IMG/VR virus record: IMGVR_UViG_3300037149_000105
Location: 62,001 to 126,000 of that record
Direction: 5' to 3' (one strand)
Source: a virus
DNA length: 64,000 bases
This document shows positions 29,705 through 36,269 of the stretch, in pieces (positions within the stretch are counted from its first letter, which is position 1; every line of letters begins with the position of its first letter). Below the pieces are notes generated by a model that was not told the origin of the DNA, made no database searches, and saw nothing but the letters and a program-made list of their open reading frames with translations. The translations under genes were made by a program, and so were the position numbers.

Positions 29705-30028
29705 ATGGCCAAGAAAATCACTCTCGCAACGCTTAAGTCCTTTGTCAGAAAGAACCTCCCCGTTATGTTCATCTGCAAAAGAGCTAGTTTTGACGGGATG
29801 ACGGACTGTGTGGAATACGACAGCAACGCGACTTTTCAACCGGCAAAAGAGGGCGCATCCTATCCTGAAAACACCTTAGGGATTGCGGGCGTCTGGCTGG
29901 TTGGAAGTTCACGTGACCGTATTAGTCGCTATGAAGCCCCAGGCTGGGAAGGATTCGAAGTCTATAATTGCTGTGGGACGTTTGTGGTGGCGGTGAAGGT
30001 AGCCATCCCCATGGAACCGAAACTGTAA
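29705..30028 (+). CDS. Hypothetical protein, 107 aa
   Basis: It uses the same CACTGAGGAGAATCGC leader as the gene at 29394. The protein is a small beta-rich domain with CCGTFVVAVK at the end. No family is recognised. A hairpin terminator follows within six bases. Confidence 0.6.
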   Translation: MAKKITLATLKSFVRKNLPVMFICKRASFDGMTDCVEYDSNATFQPAKEGASYPENTLGIAGVWLVGSSRDRISRYEAPGWEGFEVYNCCGTFVVAVKVAIPMEPKL

Positions 30029-30033
30029 TTCCC

Positions 30034-30057
30034 GCCCCTCTGAAGAGGGGCATTCTT
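30034..30057 (+). terminator. Hairpin terminator
   Basis: A 7-bp stem GCCCCTC/GAGGGGC with a TGAA loop, followed by ATTCTTT. Confidence 0.6.
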
Positions 30058-30067
30058 TGGAGCCATC

Positions 30068-30460
30068 ATGTCCATAGCTAGCCAGTATCTCGCGTTCGAA
30101 CTTTCAGGGGCTAGTCGTGTCTTTTTGTGGACGCAGTTCAAGCCGCACTTCAAGAAAGTGATGTGCCAGCACATTACCGTCCAGTTCAATCTGACCGAGG
30201 AGTCGGCTGTGCTGCTCCAGGAGCAACTGGCTAACGCTAACCTTCAGGTCGTAGGGTTCCAGATCGGAGACGGGGTGGAGTGTCTGGTGGTGGAGGTGAA
30301 CGGTTCGTCTCGTCGTCCCGATGGGGGCTGCTACCACATCACCCTCAGTCTGGCCGATGGGCATAAGCCGGTCGAGTCCAACCAGCTTATCAAACAGCAG
30401 GGGTTCCAGACTTGTGTCCCAGTCGGAATCGAGGCGGAGCTAAAACTCCTCAACAAATGA
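30068..30460 (+). CDS. 2H phosphoesterase-like protein A, 130 aa
   Basis: The two HxT/S motifs that define the 2H fold are HITVQF near residue 35 and YHITLSL near residue 97. The order (YLAFELSG at the start, then PVESN after the second motif) resembles tRNA-ligase-type cyclic phosphodiesterases and related phage proteins. It could open 2',3'-cyclic phosphates on cleaved RNA, or degrade cyclic nucleotides like anti-CBASS Acb1. The sequence alone does not decide. The ribosome site is weak. Confidence 0.75.
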   Translation: MSIASQYLAFELSGASRVFLWTQFKPHFKKVMCQHITVQFNLTEESAVLLQEQLANANLQVVGFQIGDGVECLVVEVNGSSRRPDGGCYHITLSLADGHKPVESNQLIKQQGFQTCVPVGIEAELKLLNK

Positions 30461-30487
30461 GGCCATCACACAGTAATATGTATTATA

Positions 30488-30811
30488 ATGCCCAATCACT
30501 ACGCCACTTCATGGATGCCCCGAGAGGACTTGGTTATCTCCCTATCCGATGAGACTGCGGCGGAGCGGACTCAAGAGGAACGAGACCAAATGTTCCTAGA
30601 GCTTCGTGAGGTGGTGAAACAGCATGGCTTTGACCTCAACGCCTGGGGCTCTGATGCTTCGTTTAGAAAATATTATCAGGCACCATTGAAGAAAGAATGT
30701 GAAGGTTTCTTTGACGTATGGGACTCATACTGGCTGGCCAATACGTTGGGTGGCCCAACCTTCGACCAATTGAGCGAGGCAGCGGAGCGGATTCGCAAAT
30801 TCATCATTTGA
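30488..30811 (+). CDS. Hypothetical protein, 107 aa
   Basis: It lies between two 2H-type genes. The protein is helical and acidic, with an aromatic C-terminal half (FFDVWDSYWLANTLGG). No Shine-Dalgarno is obvious. The ATG sits in an AT-rich stretch TATTATAATG. Its stop lies inside the next promoter. Confidence 0.55.
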   Translation: MPNHYATSWMPREDLVISLSDETAAERTQEERDQMFLELREVVKQHGFDLNAWGSDASFRKYYQAPLKKECEGFFDVWDSYWLANTLGGPTFDQLSEAAERIRKFII

Positions 30812-30836
30812 CATCTTCCCTGAAATTTGATATGCT
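30808..30836 (+). promoter_or_regulatory. Promoter, consensus TTGACA-17-TATGCT
   Basis: The -35 TTGACA (30808-30813) is perfect and the -10 TATGCT is at 30831-30836. It differs from the window's TATACA type. The leader is only about 9 bases. Confidence 0.75.
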
Positions 30837-30851
30837 GTAAGGGAGGATGTG

Positions 30852-31259
30852 ATGATAAAACTCACTGGCAAGCTTCATTACGACCACACTCCCGAGTACG
30901 GATATCGGCTCGTGCTGGAAATCTGCCCCGGTATTCCCATGTTCTACCGGTGGCTCATCCCCAAGTGGTATCAAGTGAATGGACTGAGGGCCAAGGCTCA
31001 CATCACCGTGATCCGGAGGGAGAAGCCTGCTAACCTTAAGGCATGGGGTAAGTATGAAGGGGAGGTTGTGGAGTATGAGTATGATCCTGAGTCTCTTCAG
31101 ACTGATGGCAAGCTGTACTGGTGGTTAAACTGTTTCAGCCACCGGCTCGAAGCGGTTGCTGAGGAGTTGGGTATGCCCTTTGTCAACTACATCAAACCCG
31201 CCGAAGGTTACCGGAAGGTTTGGCACACCACTGTAGCAAACATGAAACAAACGAATTAA
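30852..31259 (+). CDS. 2H phosphoesterase-like protein B, 135 aa
   Basis: HITVIRRE near residue 50 and WHTTVANM near residue 124 form the HxT pair of the 2H superfamily. The overall pattern (GYRLVLEICPG.. FYRWLIPKW, then SHRLEAVAEELG) is unlike protein A, so they are distant relatives. GGGAGG precedes the ATG at 30852. A cyclic-phosphodiesterase activity on RNA ends or signalling nucleotides is likely by family. Confidence 0.72.
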   Translation: MIKLTGKLHYDHTPEYGYRLVLEICPGIPMFYRWLIPKWYQVNGLRAKAHITVIRREKPANLKAWGKYEGEVVEYEYDPESLQTDGKLYWWLNCFSHRLEAVAEELGMPFVNYIKPAEGYRKVWHTTVANMKQTN

Positions 31260-31265
31260 TTTCTA

Positions 31266-31295
31266 TATACAAATCTGACCGAAAGTGGGTATACT
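31266..31295 (+). promoter_or_regulatory. Promoter, TATACA-18-TATACT
   Basis: The -35 is at 31266-31271 and the -10 at 31290-31295. AAAGGAG and the small membrane-protein ATG follow directly. Confidence 0.82.
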
Positions 31296-31313
31296 AGTCT
31301 AAAGGAGTCACAT

Positions 31314-31442
31314 ATGAACCGTCTCGTTCGTCTCGCCCTTCGCGCACAGCGGAATCTTCGCAATCCCCTGGTCTGGTATGTGGCCGGGATGGTTGACCTG
31401 ACCCTCATCCTGCTGGTCTGCAACCACTTCAAGTGGATCTGA
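31314..31442 (+). CDS. Single-pass membrane micropeptide, 42 aa
   Basis: It has a strong promoter and AAAGGAG. The first 17 residues are basic (six Arg), followed by a 20-residue hydrophobic helix and a short NHFKWI tail. The orientation by positive-inside would be N-in. Its size and expression signals fit a small host-membrane effector. There is no relative I can name. Confidence 0.62.
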   Translation: MNRLVRLALRAQRNLRNPLVWYVAGMVDLTLILLVCNHFKWI

Positions 31443-31458
31443 TACACAGAAAAGAAAT

Positions 31459-31484
31459 GAAACGCCTCCGAACGGGGGCGTTTC
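31459..31484 (+). terminator. 11-bp hairpin, possible terminator
   Basis: GAAACGCCTCC pairs with GGGGGCGTTTC (one T-G pair) around GAAC. There is no U-tract, so attenuation or RNA processing is equally possible. Confidence 0.45.
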
Positions 31485-31513
31485 AAGTATTAGCTAGTAA
31501 AGGAGTAGTTCAA

Positions 31514-32239
31514 ATGAAAGAAGGATACACTCACATCTCTGCCATTATCGACCGTTCAGGTTCGATGTTCGGCATCAAAACCGATACCGAGGGCGGGTAT
31601 AACACCTTCCTGAAGGATCAGAAAGAACTGCCAGGGGAGGCTACGATCAGCCTCACTACATTTGACGACCGGATTGAACTCGAATACGGAATGATCGCCA
31701 TCAAGGATGCCCCCGCCTTCACCCTCCAGCCCCATGGTATGACTGCCATGCTGGATGCCATTGGTGTGACCATCAAGAACCTGGGAGCCAAGCTGGCAGC
31801 CATGGATGAAGCCGACCGTCCCGAGAAGGTTCTGGTTGTGATTCTCACTGATGGCGAGGAGAACAGCAGCAAGGAATACACCTATCAGACCATCAAGGCC
31901 ATGATCACCGAACAAACCGAAGTTTACTCCTGGGAGTTCCTGTTCCTAGGAGCCAACCAGGATGCGGTTCTGGCCGGGAGTCAGATTGGCATCTCCGCTG
32001 GCAAGAGCATGAGCTATGCGGCCAACGGAGCCAGTGTGGGCAACACTTTCACAACCATATCCAAATCCAGTTCTGCTTATCGGATGTCGGCCCGAGGGGT
32101 CGCTGCCCCTGATTTCACCAATCAGGATCGCGCTGATTCCATGATTCTGGATCCGAGTGCAGCAACCAGTGTTTCGGCTGGGGTTCCTAACGTTCAGACG
32201 TTCAACCCACCTCCGGTTCCCCCAGCAGATCCTAAGTAA
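31514..32239 (+). CDS. von Willebrand factor A (vWA) domain protein, 241 aa
   Basis: The MIDAS motif DRSGSM lies at residues 12-17, with a Thr in the GMTAML segment and the Asp of ILTDGEEN completing the metal site. The last 60 residues are a low-complexity Ser/Ala/Pro tail. The start at 31514 follows AAAGGAG. An upstream frame through the hairpin is rejected. It may partner with the TROVE-vWA protein encoded 700 bases downstream. vWA domains usually assemble complexes with Mg-dependent ligands. Confidence 0.82.
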   Translation: MKEGYTHISAIIDRSGSMFGIKTDTEGGYNTFLKDQKELPGEATISLTTFDDRIELEYGMIAIKDAPAFTLQPHGMTAMLDAIGVTIKNLGAKLAAMDEADRPEKVLVVILTDGEENSSKEYTYQTIKAMITEQTEVYSWEFLFLGANQDAVLAGSQIGISAGKSMSYAANGASVGNTFTTISKSSSAYRMSARGVAAPDFTNQDRADSMILDPSAATSVSAGVPNVQTFNPPPVPPADPK

Positions 32240-32264
32240 GCTCAGCGACTAGCCGCTTCTAATG

Positions 32265-32293
32265 TGTGAACCTACAAAATAGGCTAATGACAC
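32265..32293 (+). promoter_or_regulatory. AAAAT-loop hairpin motif, copy 4 (in a gene leader)
   Basis: TGTGAACCTACAAAATAGG followed by CTAATGACAC. It lies 14 bases before the ATG at 32307, overlapping the GGGAGGAG ribosome-site region. A cis-acting RNA element or transcription signal shared with the tRNA region is likely. Confidence 0.6.
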
Positions 32294-32306
32294 GGGAGGA
32301 GCCATA

Positions 32307-32780
32307 ATGTCCATCTTAACCGAGTGGGTCTCTACCCTAGAAGCCACCACTTATCCCTGGACTGATCAGTATTTACATACGCCTAATGGGTTCGACCCAT
32401 TAGGCGTTTTGTGTGAAATGTATCGTCTCACGTTCTCCGCTCAGCCGATTCAGGATCAACCAACTTGGGTTTTGGGCCCTACTGGCACCTTTTACATCTT
32501 CACCGATCCTGGGGCTACTGACGGCATCAGCAACAAGCTCCCTGAGTCGGTTCAGCGATGGGCTGATTTGTTGGAAGCGGATCCAATCATGGTTCTGACC
32601 GATAGCAATGTAGACATTGGCTATCCGGTCTACATCCCTCTGAATGAAGTGGTGGATGGATTGGTTCTGAAGGTGGATACCACCATCCCCCCGGTTTTCG
32701 GGGTGCAGCAGCGGCCTTATTCAAATACTGAAATTATAGCTCTTATCGCTGCATTCGTCGCTTCCTACAATCCTGATTAA
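32307..32780 (+). CDS. Hypothetical phage protein with PLGVLCEMY motif, 157 aa
   Basis: The N-terminal WVSTLEATTYP...DPLGVLCEMYRL pattern recalls a widespread phage and bacterial family with an (C)CLGVLCDL-type motif and unknown function. This supports the start at 32307. The coding sequence contains a perfect 13-bp hairpin at 32378-32406 followed by TTTT, unusual inside a gene. GGGAGGAG lies upstream. Confidence 0.68.
   Translation: MSILTEWVSTLEATTYPWTDQYLHTPNGFDPLGVLCEMYRLTFSAQPIQDQPTWVLGPTGTFYIFTDPGATDGISNKLPESVQRWADLLEADPIMVLTDSNVDIGYPVYIPLNEVVDGLVLKVDTTIPPVFGVQQRPYSNTEIIALIAAFVASYNPD
32378..32409 (+). terminator. Terminator-like perfect hairpin inside a CDS
   Basis: ACGCCTAATGGGT and ACCCATTAGGCGT pair without mismatch around TCG, followed by T4. 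It lies 70 bases into the coding sequence, so it could attenuate or regulate the gene. Confidence 0.5.
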
Positions 32781-32821
32781 ACTTTTTTGAAAAAAGACTA
32801 ACCAAAAATCAAAACTCGCGG

Positions 32822-32939
32822 TATTATCTCTAGGTAGACGCTAACAGCAATCTCATCCCCTGTAACGGAACGAAACTGCGTCTAGTGTTTTTGTCTCATG
32901 GCCGTGCCATGAGTGGATTGAAACAAATAGGAGATCGTC
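32822..32939 (+). promoter_or_regulatory. Promoter -10 and structured leader of the Ro60-like gene
   Basis: A -10 TATTAT lies at 32822-32827 with a poor -35. The roughly 105-base leader has TAGACGC (32835) paired with GCGTCTA (32878) and a perfect CTCATGGC-CGT-GCCATGAG hairpin (32895-32913) just before the ribosome site AGGAG. Confidence 0.6.
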
Positions 32940-34376
32940 GTGTCCAACCTGCTTAACGCCATCACCCGCACTCAGAACTACACCCGTACCGAGAATGGTG
33001 CGCTGACGCATCAGTCCACGCTGGACGGTGTGCTTGACTTCTATTACCACGCTCCCGCTCGTCGGGGTCAGGACAACACTGCCCTCTTCTTGAAGGCATT
33101 TGGCGAGGACCGTCTGACGGCCATCCGCTGCCTTTTCTACATCCGTGACATCCGTGGGGGTCAGGGGGAGCGTGAGACCTTCCGTCAGGGTCTGCGCGAA
33201 CTGTACAAGAACTTCCGTGAGGTGTTCGACCACATCCTCTCCTATGTGCCGGTCTACGGTCGTTGGGACGACATCGTGGAGTACGTCTCCGATCAGAAGG
33301 TCGTGTCGGTCATCCATGAGCAGCTAAACCTGGATCTCGGATCCGAAGAGGGTGTGAGCCTCCTGGCGAAGTGGATGCCCTCCATCAACACCTCTTCCAA
33401 GGAGACGGTCGCCCTGGCGCACCGATGGGTGAAGGCTCTGGGTTGGACTCCCGTCCAGTACCGCAAGAATCTCTCTACCCTCCGTGGCCGCATCAAGCTG
33501 GTCGAGACCGCCATGTCCCAGAACCAGTGGGACTCCATCTCTTACGGCCAGATTCCATCCCGTGCGGGTCTGCTCTACAAGGATGCGTTCAAGCGTCATG
33601 ATGGTGCTCGTTACGACGAGTTCCTGGCGGCGGTTGTGCGGGGTGAGGAGAAAATCAACTCCGGCACCCTCTACCCCTACGAACTGGTGGCCAAGTCCAT
33701 CGGCCAGAAGGACCAGACCGCCGAGGCGATGTGGAAGTGCCTGCCGAACTATGCGGATACCGACGACAACGCTCTGGTTGTCGCAGATGTTTCGGGCTCG
33801 ATGTGTGGGGCTCGTGGGCCAAGCAACATCGCCCCGATCACCGTGTGCATCAGCCTCGCCATCTATCTGGCTGAGCGGAACAAGGGGATCTTCCACAACA
33901 AGTTCATCACCTTCAGTGAGACCCCGGCTGTCCAGTCTCTCAAGGGGGACACCCTCTACGAGAAGGTCAGCAACCTCTCCAGGGCAACCTGGGGCATGAA
34001 CACCAATCTCCAGTCGGTGTTCAATGTCGTTCTGTCCACGGCGGTCAAGGCGAAGCTCCCGGCCAGCGAAATGCCGACCAAGATTTTCATCATCTCCGAC
34101 ATGGAGTTTGACTCTTGCGTGACGAACAACACCAACCTGGAAGTGATCAAGGCGAAGTATGCGGCCTCCGGCTACACGCTCCCAACCATCATCTTCTGGA
34201 ACGTGGATTCCCGCAACGATCAGACCCCGGTCACGATGGATGAGAAGGGCACGTATCTGGTCTCCGGATGCAGCCCCAGCATCTTCGAAAAGGCCATCAA
34301 GGCTCAGGCGTGTAGTCCCATCGAAATGTGTTTGGAGGTTTTGAACGGACCTCGCTACGAGCCGATCACTCTGTGA
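32940..34376 (+). CDS. Ro60/TROVE-like vWA protein (DUF2828-like), 478 aa
   Basis: The first 270 residues are helical repeats with the TROVE/DUF2828-like order FYYHAPARRGQDN, IRDIRGGQGERETFR and VPVYGRWDDIVE. They are followed by a vWA domain whose MIDAS is VADVSGSM near residue 283, with a later IISDMEFD. Ro60 uses this architecture to bind misfolded and Y RNAs. The start is GTG after AGGAG. G+C-rich third positions suggest high expression. A role in phage RNA quality control is inferred from the family and from the abundant structured RNAs nearby. Confidence 0.82.
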   Translation: MSNLLNAITRTQNYTRTENGALTHQSTLDGVLDFYYHAPARRGQDNTALFLKAFGEDRLTAIRCLFYIRDIRGGQGERETFRQGLRELYKNFREVFDHILSYVPVYGRWDDIVEYVSDQKVVSVIHEQLNLDLGSEEGVSLLAKWMPSINTSSKETVALAHRWVKALGWTPVQYRKNLSTLRGRIKLVETAMSQNQWDSISYGQIPSRAGLLYKDAFKRHDGARYDEFLAAVVRGEEKINSGTLYPYELVAKSIGQKDQTAEAMWKCLPNYADTDDNALVVADVSGSMCGARGPSNIAPITVCISLAIYLAERNKGIFHNKFITFSETPAVQSLKGDTLYEKVSNLSRATWGMNTNLQSVFNVVLSTAVKAKLPASEMPTKIFIISDMEFDSCVTNNTNLEVIKAKYAASGYTLPTIIFWNVDSRNDQTPVTMDEKGTYLVSGCSPSIFEKAIKAQACSPIEMCLEVLNGPRYEPITL

Positions 34377-34382
34377 TGTTTT

Positions 34383-34422
34383 ATGGTTCCCGCTTCTGTT
34401 CGAGGAGTGGGAACCATTTTTT
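34383..34422 (+). terminator. Intrinsic terminator
   Basis: ATGGTTCCC pairs with GGGAACCAT, extended inward by further pairs, and is followed by six T. Confidence 0.88.
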
Positions 34423-34457
34423 AAAGCAATAACAAGTGTTTACGCCCAGGAGCTACA

Positions 34458-34700
34458 ATGGCTAAGTCACAGTTCAAACCGATGCCGATGCCGGTCTTTA
34501 ATTGTGCTCCGAATTGGGGTACAGAGCAAGATATCGCTGCCTGGGGTCTGCACGGCTGGGATTTGGCAGAAAAGCTGGCAAGCAAACTTACGCCGGAGCA
34601 GTTAAGCGAGTTTGATTTTAAACCAAGGGATGACATCTCTAAGCGGGTAAGGCACCTCCTAGGTCTGGAGAATTTTACCATCCCCACTGGTTACAACTGA
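34458..34700 (+). CDS. Hypothetical protein, 80 aa
   Basis: It begins after CAGGAGC. The protein is Pro/Met-rich at the start and helical in the second half (LTPEQLSEFDFKPRDD). No family. It heads a run of small genes that share hairpin-bearing intergenic sequences. Confidence 0.58.
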   Translation: MAKSQFKPMPMPVFNCAPNWGTEQDIAAWGLHGWDLAEKLASKLTPEQLSEFDFKPRDDISKRVRHLLGLENFTIPTGYN

Positions 34701-34742
34701 TGCTCAGTATCACCTGGACCCCGTGAACCATCTGGAGGAACC

Positions 34743-34925
34743 ATGAGGAATTTCAAAACCGACCGAATCGAAACCGACTATCGGCACTATGTCGATCTGG
34801 TGAACGAGCGGGATGCGCTCAAGGATGCCATGGAGAAGATTGCCAGTGGAGTCCTCACCGCAGAGGGAGCCATTGACGTTGCCCAGGAAGCCCTCGCCGC
34901 TGGTCCCAAGAATCCCTACGAATAG
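34743..34925 (+). CDS. Hypothetical protein, 60 aa
   Basis: GGAGGA lies before the ATG. The product is a short acidic helix (VDLVNERDALKDAMEKIASG), possibly an oligomerisation peptide. The intergenic CACCTGGACCCC block before it is repeated before the next gene. Confidence 0.57.
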   Translation: MRNFKTDRIETDYRHYVDLVNERDALKDAMEKIASGVLTAEGAIDVAQEALAAGPKNPYE

Positions 34926-34973
34926 CACCTGTCCAAGATGTCCAGGATCACCTGGACCCCCAAGGAGAACGAC

Positions 34974-35528
34974 ATGGAACTTTCAACGATCCTCATTCGC
35001 ACTGGTGCATGTCTTGATGCCCGGATCTGGGCCAAAACTCAGCCCGATCTAGAAACCGCATGGCGCGAGTGCAAACGCTCGGACTGGATGCTCTGGCTTC
35101 TGGCCTGGACCACGCTGAGCCAGGACGATTCCAGGTTGCGCCTCATGGCCTGCGATTTTGCCGAGGCTGTGCTGATCTACGTCCCGGCAGGTGAGGACCG
35201 GCCACGGCGGGCCATCGAGTGCGCCCGGCGGTTTGCCGCTGGAGATGCCACCCGTGCGGAGATGGACGCCGCAGGGGACGCCGCATGCGCCGCACGGGAC
35301 GCCACACGGGACGCATGGGCCGCCGCATGCGCCGCACGGGACGCCGCAGGGGCCGCCGCAGGGGCCGCCGCACGGGACGCCGCACGGGACGCCGCAGGGG
35401 CCGCCGCACGGGCCGCCGCAGGGGCCGCCGCATGGGACGCCGCACGGGACGCCCAGTCAGACATCATTCGTCGCTATTTTCCGGAGTGCCCGGAAATCAA
35501 GCCCGAATTGCTGCATAAGGCCGTGTAG
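34974..35528 (+). CDS. Alanine-rich helical repeat protein, 184 aa
   Basis: AAGGAG stands before the ATG at 34974. The first 90 residues are a Trp-rich helical domain (CKRSDWMLWLLAW, ..MACDFAEAVL). From about residue 96 to 160 the sequence is nearly only Ala, Arg, Asp and Gly in RDAA units, then an SDIIRRYFPE tail. This layout matches a common phage and bacterial family with variable Ala-rich helices. The repeats probably expand and contract by slippage. Confidence 0.72.
   Translation: MELSTILIRTGACLDARIWAKTQPDLETAWRECKRSDWMLWLLAWTTLSQDDSRLRLMACDFAEAVLIYVPAGEDRPRRAIECARRFAAGDATRAEMDAAGDAACAARDATRDAWAAACAARDAAGAAAGAAARDAARDAAGAAARAAAGAAAWDAARDAQSDIIRRYFPECPEIKPELLHKAV
35268..35454 (+). repeat. 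GC-rich imperfect tandem repeat coding for RDAA units
   Basis: Units such as GACGCCGCACGG and GCCGCCGCAGGG recur in varying order over about 185 bases. All frames on both strands stay open here, which creates false long ORFs. Confidence 0.85.
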
Positions 35529-35809
35529 CACCTATCCAGTTAATGGTGAGCAAGTGGGGCTTAAGTAGGGATTACTACATCCGCTCGCTTGACTTATAGG
35601 AATTCTAAACCGCACCTGTCCAAACCCATAAGCAGGCCCGGCAGGATGGGCTCAACCGGGTCGCAGAACTGGAGGCGGAACTCGCCCGATACACCACTCC
35701 GGCAATCCTGCCGATCGATAACTCGCCCATCGCGGGCTGATGTCCAGATGCATGGCGTAAAGTGTCTAGTGTGGGGCATCGACAAAGATCCAACCGTTCT
35801 GGAGAAGAC
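35529..35809 (+). pseudogene. Gene-poor gap with a possible gene remnant
   Basis: From about 35626 to 35740 one frame encodes HKQARQDGLNRVAELEAEL and a short tail ending in TGA, which looks protein-like. It has an in-frame stop just upstream and no start codon. It may be the 3' end of a decayed gene. The remainder holds nothing I can support. Confidence 0.35.
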
Positions 35810-35965
35810 ATGGCTTTTCGAGTAGTTAGACTTGACTATTGGGATTACCACCACCCCACTGGGTTGGTTTTTGAAGATTCGGAGAAGGCTCAGGAAGAAG
35901 CTAACAATCTGAATCGGACTAATCCCGACCCCCTCAGTTGCTACATTATCATGCCGGAGCCTTAA
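35810..35965 (+). CDS. Hypothetical protein, 51 aa
   Basis: GGAGAAG precedes the ATG. The protein is a compact beta-alpha-beta type (FRVVRLDYWDYHHP...EEANNLNRTN) ending in MPEP. Its stop forms TAATG with the next start, so the two are coupled. Confidence 0.58.
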   Translation: MAFRVVRLDYWDYHHPTGLVFEDSEKAQEEANNLNRTNPDPLSCYIIMPEP

Positions 35966-36213
35966 TGTACCATGAACTAAAGACCCTCCCCCAATTCTAT
36001 GATGAAATCATCACTGAAATGAAGCGGTTTGAAATCCGCCAGAACGACCGTAACTTTCAGAAGGGGGATATGCTCCTGCTTCGTGAGTGGGATGGGGAGA
36101 ACTACACCGGACATGCCCAATATGCGCGTGTCACTTACATTACTGACTTTGAACAGAAGCCCGGTTTTGTGGTGATGAGCGTTGTTCTTTGGGACCCCGC
36201 TCCAAACTTTTAA
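35965..36213 (+). CDS. DUF3850/ASCH-like RNA-binding domain protein, 82 aa
   Basis: HELKTLPQFYDEI, KRFEIRQNDRNFQKGD, LREWDGENYTG and GFVVMSVVL follow the DUF3850 pattern, an ASCH/PUA-like beta barrel often found in phages. ASCH-type domains generally bind RNA. The ATG is taken at 35965 by TAATG coupling rather than the in-frame ATG at 35938. Confidence 0.82.
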   Translation: MYHELKTLPQFYDEIITEMKRFEIRQNDRNFQKGDMLLLREWDGENYTGHAQYARVTYITDFEQKPGFVVMSVVLWDPAPNF

Positions 36214-36220
36214 ATTTCTC

Positions 36221-36250
36221 TATACAAACTCCCCTATTGTGCGGTATACT
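36221..36250 (+). promoter_or_regulatory. Promoter, TATACA-18-TATACT
   Basis: The -35 is at 36221-36226 and the -10 at 36245-36250. The leader is about 13 bases with GGAGG before the ATG at 36270. Confidence 0.82.
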
Positions 36251-36269
36251 AATTGTGGAGGAGTTACCC

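Noticed and set aside
35272-35470. Arg/Pro- and Gly/Pro-rich proteins read in other frames of the repeat
   Set aside because: All six frames are open because of the GC-rich repeat. Only the RDAA frame continues into a normal domain with a start and ribosome site.
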